Origin: an uncultured Clostridium sp.
GTDB lineage: Bacteria > Bacillota_A > Clostridia > TANB77 > CAG-508
DNA length: 6,954 nucleotides
Assembly (NCBI GenBank): GCA_951800935.1
Contig: CATOLW010000064.1
Span: 1 to 6,954, forward strand
Direction: 5' to 3'
In this document: in pieces, positions 5,579 through 6,954 of the stretch
Position numbering within the stretch: position 1 is the stretch's first letter
Layout of the letters: every line of letters starts with the position of its first letter
Notes under the pieces: generated by a model
Told to the model about the DNA's origin: nothing
Database searches by the model: none
The model's input: the letters and a program-made list of their open reading frames with translations, nothing else
Program-made: the position numbers and the translations under genes

Positions 5579-5604
5579 GCGAATGATGAAAACGAGGTGG
5601 AGAA

Positions 5605-6231
5605 ATGATAGATAAAATCTGTATGTTTCTAACCAATCAAATTAGAAAAGAAATGCCAGAAATAGATGATGAAAAAGCAGAAGTAATTAACTATGGACTC
5701 CAAAATATTGTAGGTGAAATACCAAAAGTATTCATTATGTTGGCAGTTGCCTATATACTTGGAATTTTTCATTTGGCTTTATTTACTTTTGCAGCTATAT
5801 TTTTATATAAAGGCGCTTCTGGTGGAGTACACTTAAAAACCCATTTGGGTTGCATCATTGTTACAACATTATTTTATTGTATGATTCCTTTTGTATCACA
5901 ATTATTTGTACTACCAAAGATTGCAAAATATGTTGCAACTGGAATGGTATGGATATTTGGAGTTATTATGATAAAACTTTATGCACCAGCTGATACAGAG
6001 GATGTTCCAATATTACAAAAGAAAGTTAGAAGAAAAAAACAAATAGCATCCTATATTACTTTTACAATTGGATTACTAATTGCTTGTATGATAGAGGATA
6101 GTACAATAGCTAACATATTAATATTAGCCAACTTTTTCCAAACGGTATCCATTACTAAATTTGTGTATCGATTAGCAAAGAGTAAATATGGCTATGAAGT
6201 GTATGGAAATACATCAATTGAATCAGTTTAA
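5605..6231 (+). CDS. agrB: AgrB-family membrane peptidase (autoinducer processing)
   Basis: The 208-residue product has the AgrB signature: KGASGGVHLKTHLGC, giving the catalytic pair His76 and Cys83 with the same seven-residue spacing as in Staphylococcus aureus AgrB, then YAPADTEDVPI (126-136) and the basic loop KKVRRKK (139-145). Hydrophobic segments at about 36-56, 57-68, 81-100, 107-125, 148-164 and 168-184 fit a polytopic inner-membrane protein. The family cleaves the C-terminal tail of the AgrD precursor and forms a thiolactone-linked intermediate. The start ATG 5605 follows GAGGTGG (5594-5600). agrD begins 48 bases after the stop, with its own ribosome site, so an agrBD operon is likely. 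No response regulator gene is in view. Confidence 0.95.
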   Translation: MIDKICMFLTNQIRKEMPEIDDEKAEVINYGLQNIVGEIPKVFIMLAVAYILGIFHLALFTFAAIFLYKGASGGVHLKTHLGCIIVTTLFYCMIPFVSQLFVLPKIAKYVATGMVWIFGVIMIKLYAPADTEDVPILQKKVRRKKQIASYITFTIGLLIACMIEDSTIANILILANFFQTVSITKFVYRLAKSKYGYEVYGNTSIESV

Positions 6232-6250
6232 TATTAAATATTTAATATTA
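6229..6250. repeat. 22-bp perfect palindrome at the agrB stop codon
   Basis: TAATATTAAAT (6229-6239) is followed directly by its reverse complement ATTTAATATTA (6240-6250). It starts with the agrB stop codon and lies 30 bases before agrD. It is pure A+T with no spacer. It could be a protein-binding dyad or an RNA fold between the cistrons, or chance in AT-rich DNA. Confidence 0.55.
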
Positions 6251-6279
6251 TAAAGATTTTTACAAAGGAGGAAATTGTT

Positions 6280-6399
6280 ATGTTAAAATTTTTAGCAAAA
6301 GCAGCTGAAAAATATGCAAAAATGACCAATACAGCATGTGGTGCATTTCTAATTTTTCATCAACCAAAAATGCCAGCTTCTATGATTAAAAAAGATTAA
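6280..6399 (+). CDS. agrD: AgrD-type cyclic autoinducer peptide precursor (39 aa)
   Basis: ATG 6280-6282 follows AAAGGAGG (6264-6271) with eight-base spacing. The 39-residue product has the three AgrD parts. First, an amphipathic Lys/Ala helix (MLKFLAKAAEKYAKM, 1-15) for membrane association. Second, a core TNTACGAFLIF (16-26) with the only cysteine at 20. Third, the tail HQPKMPASMIKKD (27-39), whose HQPK-P motif is the known AgrB recognition block of clostridial AgrD. By family knowledge, Cys20 is joined to the carboxyl of the last core residue as a thiolactone and exported as a quorum signal. If cleavage is just before HQPK, the ring is Cys20-Phe26, seven residues, against the common five. 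It lies directly downstream of agrB, so AgrB is its likely processor. Confidence 0.92.
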   Translation: MLKFLAKAAEKYAKMTNTACGAFLIFHQPKMPASMIKKD

Positions 6400-6401
6400 A
6401 A

Positions 6402-6438
6402 ATTGGTAAAAATAGGACGAAAAATTATTTTTGCCAAT
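6402..6438 (+). terminator. Possible weak hairpin after agrD
   Basis: ATTGGTAAAAAT (6402-6413) pairs with ATTTTTGCCAAT (6427-6438) with one G-T wobble and a 13-base loop. It has T-runs inside the 3' arm but none after it, so termination here would be weak. It could instead protect the 3' end of the message. Confidence 0.4.
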
Positions 6439-6442
6439 ATCA

Positions 6443-6460
6443 TATAACTTAAAAGTTATA
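6443..6460. repeat. 18-base palindrome between agrD and the kinase gene
   Basis: TATAACTT (6443-6450), AA, AAGTTATA (6453-6460): perfect eight-base arms. It could be an operator or a short hairpin. No gene starts next to it, because both flanking genes end here. Confidence 0.4.
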
Positions 6461-6472
6461 CTTATACAATCC

Positions 6473-6510
6473 AAACAAAAAAGCAACTTTAAAAAGTTGC
6501 TTTTTTGTTT
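6473..6510. terminator. Bidirectional terminator between agrBD and the kinase gene
   Basis: AAAC-A6-GCAACTTT (6473-6490) pairs perfectly over 18 bases with AAAGTTGC-T6-GTTT (6493-6510), with a 2-base loop. The A-run on one side and T-run on the other suit both converging transcripts. The kinase stop codon is at 6514-6512. Confidence 0.88.
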
Positions 6511-6511
6511 A

Positions 6512-6954
6512 TTAATAGATTTCTAATTGTTGAGAGAAAAATTTTTTTGTTTTAGAAGTATAGAGATTAAGATTTTTATTTTTCTTAACAATTTTACGAA
6601 CTTCCCATAAACCTAATCCTGTATGATTTTCTTTTTCTGAAATACCTTTTTCAAATATTTTTTCTGTATCGATTTCTTTATTGTTATAAGTATTTTCTAT
6701 GATAATTAATTGGCGATTATTTTTTGTATCATTTCTAAAAGTAATATTAATGGTTTTTTCTAAACATTCACTGCTTGCTTCAATAGCATTGTCTAAAAGA
6801 ATGCCTAATATTCTAGCAAATTCATAAATTTTCATTCTTAAATCATTTAAATCTAATAAGAAAGTTAAATTAACTTTTATGTTTTTATTTTCTGATTCGT
6901 GATATTTATTCGTAAGTAGATTATAGATACCGAGGATTATTAACAATTTCAGGA
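6512..6954 (-). CDS. AgrC-type GHKL sensor histidine kinase, C-terminal part, with an apparent frameshift
   Basis: This is the 3' end of a kinase gene whose start lies beyond the window. The visible ~145 residues form the ATP-binding half. They include LTNKYHESENKNIKVNLTF, the N-box region RILGILLDNAIEAS, an IIIENTY strand, and the G-box GISEKENHTGLGLWEVRKI, and the gene ends LYTSKTKKFFSQQLEIY. These are the marks of HATPase_c_5/GHKL kinases such as AgrC, which sense cyclic peptides through a membrane domain and signal to a LytTR regulator. The dimerisation His and the membrane part are not in view. The reading frame before GIYNLL appears shifted: in the next frame the upstream bases read PEIVNNP, which fits the family block NNPGIYNLLT, so one base near 6932-6935 looks extra. 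It converges on agrBD, so it is the likely receptor for that peptide. Confidence 0.88.
   Translation of the reverse strand, partial: LKLLIILGIYNLLTNKYHESENKNIKVNLTFLLDLNDLRMKIYEFARILGILLDNAIEASSECLEKTINITFRNDTKNNRQLIIIENTYNNKEIDTEKIFEKGISEKENHTGLGLWEVRKIVKKNKNLNLYTSKTKKFFSQQLEIY

Larger units (their letters stand above)
5141..5604. other. Long intergenic region between the 184-codon gene and agrB
   Basis: No convincing gene is seen in about 460 very AT-rich bases. The left part holds the leader and candidate promoter of the minus-strand gene and the 13-base palindrome TTGTATAATACAA (5250-5262). The only plus-strand frames are tiny (for example 15 codons from ATG 5285) and lack ribosome sites. 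Two hairpin terminators (5370-5407 and 5481-5517) are present with no gene to end, which leaves room for one or two short RNAs. The agrB leader begins near 5585. Confidence 0.6.

Noticed and set aside
5442..5636. 64-codon minus-strand frame
   Set aside because: Overlaps the agrB start and a terminator, has no ribosome site, and looks like AT-rich chance.
1..6954. CRISPR array, prophage or intact insertion sequence
   Set aside because: No regularly spaced direct repeats, no transposase or integrase reading frame and no phage gene cluster are visible.

Overview
The window is AT-rich DNA from a low-GC Firmicute, most likely an uncultured Clostridia-type anaerobe. The reasons are strong AGGAGG ribosome sites, TTGACA/TATAAT promoters, a glmS ribozyme, a Firmicute-style elongator tRNA-Met and an agr peptide-signalling locus of the clostridial HQPKxP type. 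Species cannot be fixed from sequence alone.

Left part (1-2995): a minus-strand HD-domain phosphohydrolase of the YqeK type runs off the left edge. It is divergent from a 66-codon plus-strand gene of unknown function, and the two face each other through mirror-image promoters. Two strong hairpin terminators separate the small gene from a convergent minus-strand glmS. glmS is preceded by a complete glmS ribozyme, so glucosamine-6-phosphate synthesis is under metabolite feedback. As given, glmS carries a one-base frameshift about 64 codons from its start.

Middle (3022-4577): mtnN (MTA/SAH nucleosidase), then a gene for a 108-residue disordered Lys/Glu-rich protein, then tRNA-Met(CAT), each with its own promoter. 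After the tRNA comes a compact structured element with no clear gene: a long hairpin, a Shine-Dalgarno, a short reading frame and a very strong terminator. It is the most puzzling non-coding part of the window.

Right part (4586-6954): a minus-strand gene encodes a 184-residue helical protein built of two diverged ~70-residue repeats. About 460 bases without a clear gene follow, with two isolated terminators. Then comes an agr module: agrB (membrane peptidase) and agrD (39-residue autoinducer precursor), probably co-transcribed. Convergent with it is the 3' end of a GHKL sensor histidine kinase of the AgrC type, which probably senses the AgrD peptide. Its start lies outside the window, and it also appears to carry a one-base frameshift.

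Most interesting points: the AgrD core suggests a seven-residue ring rather than the usual five; the two apparent frameshifts share the same local context (an extra G after TACC); the HD doublet of the YqeK-like protein reads His-Asn; and the 4459-4577 element is unexplained.
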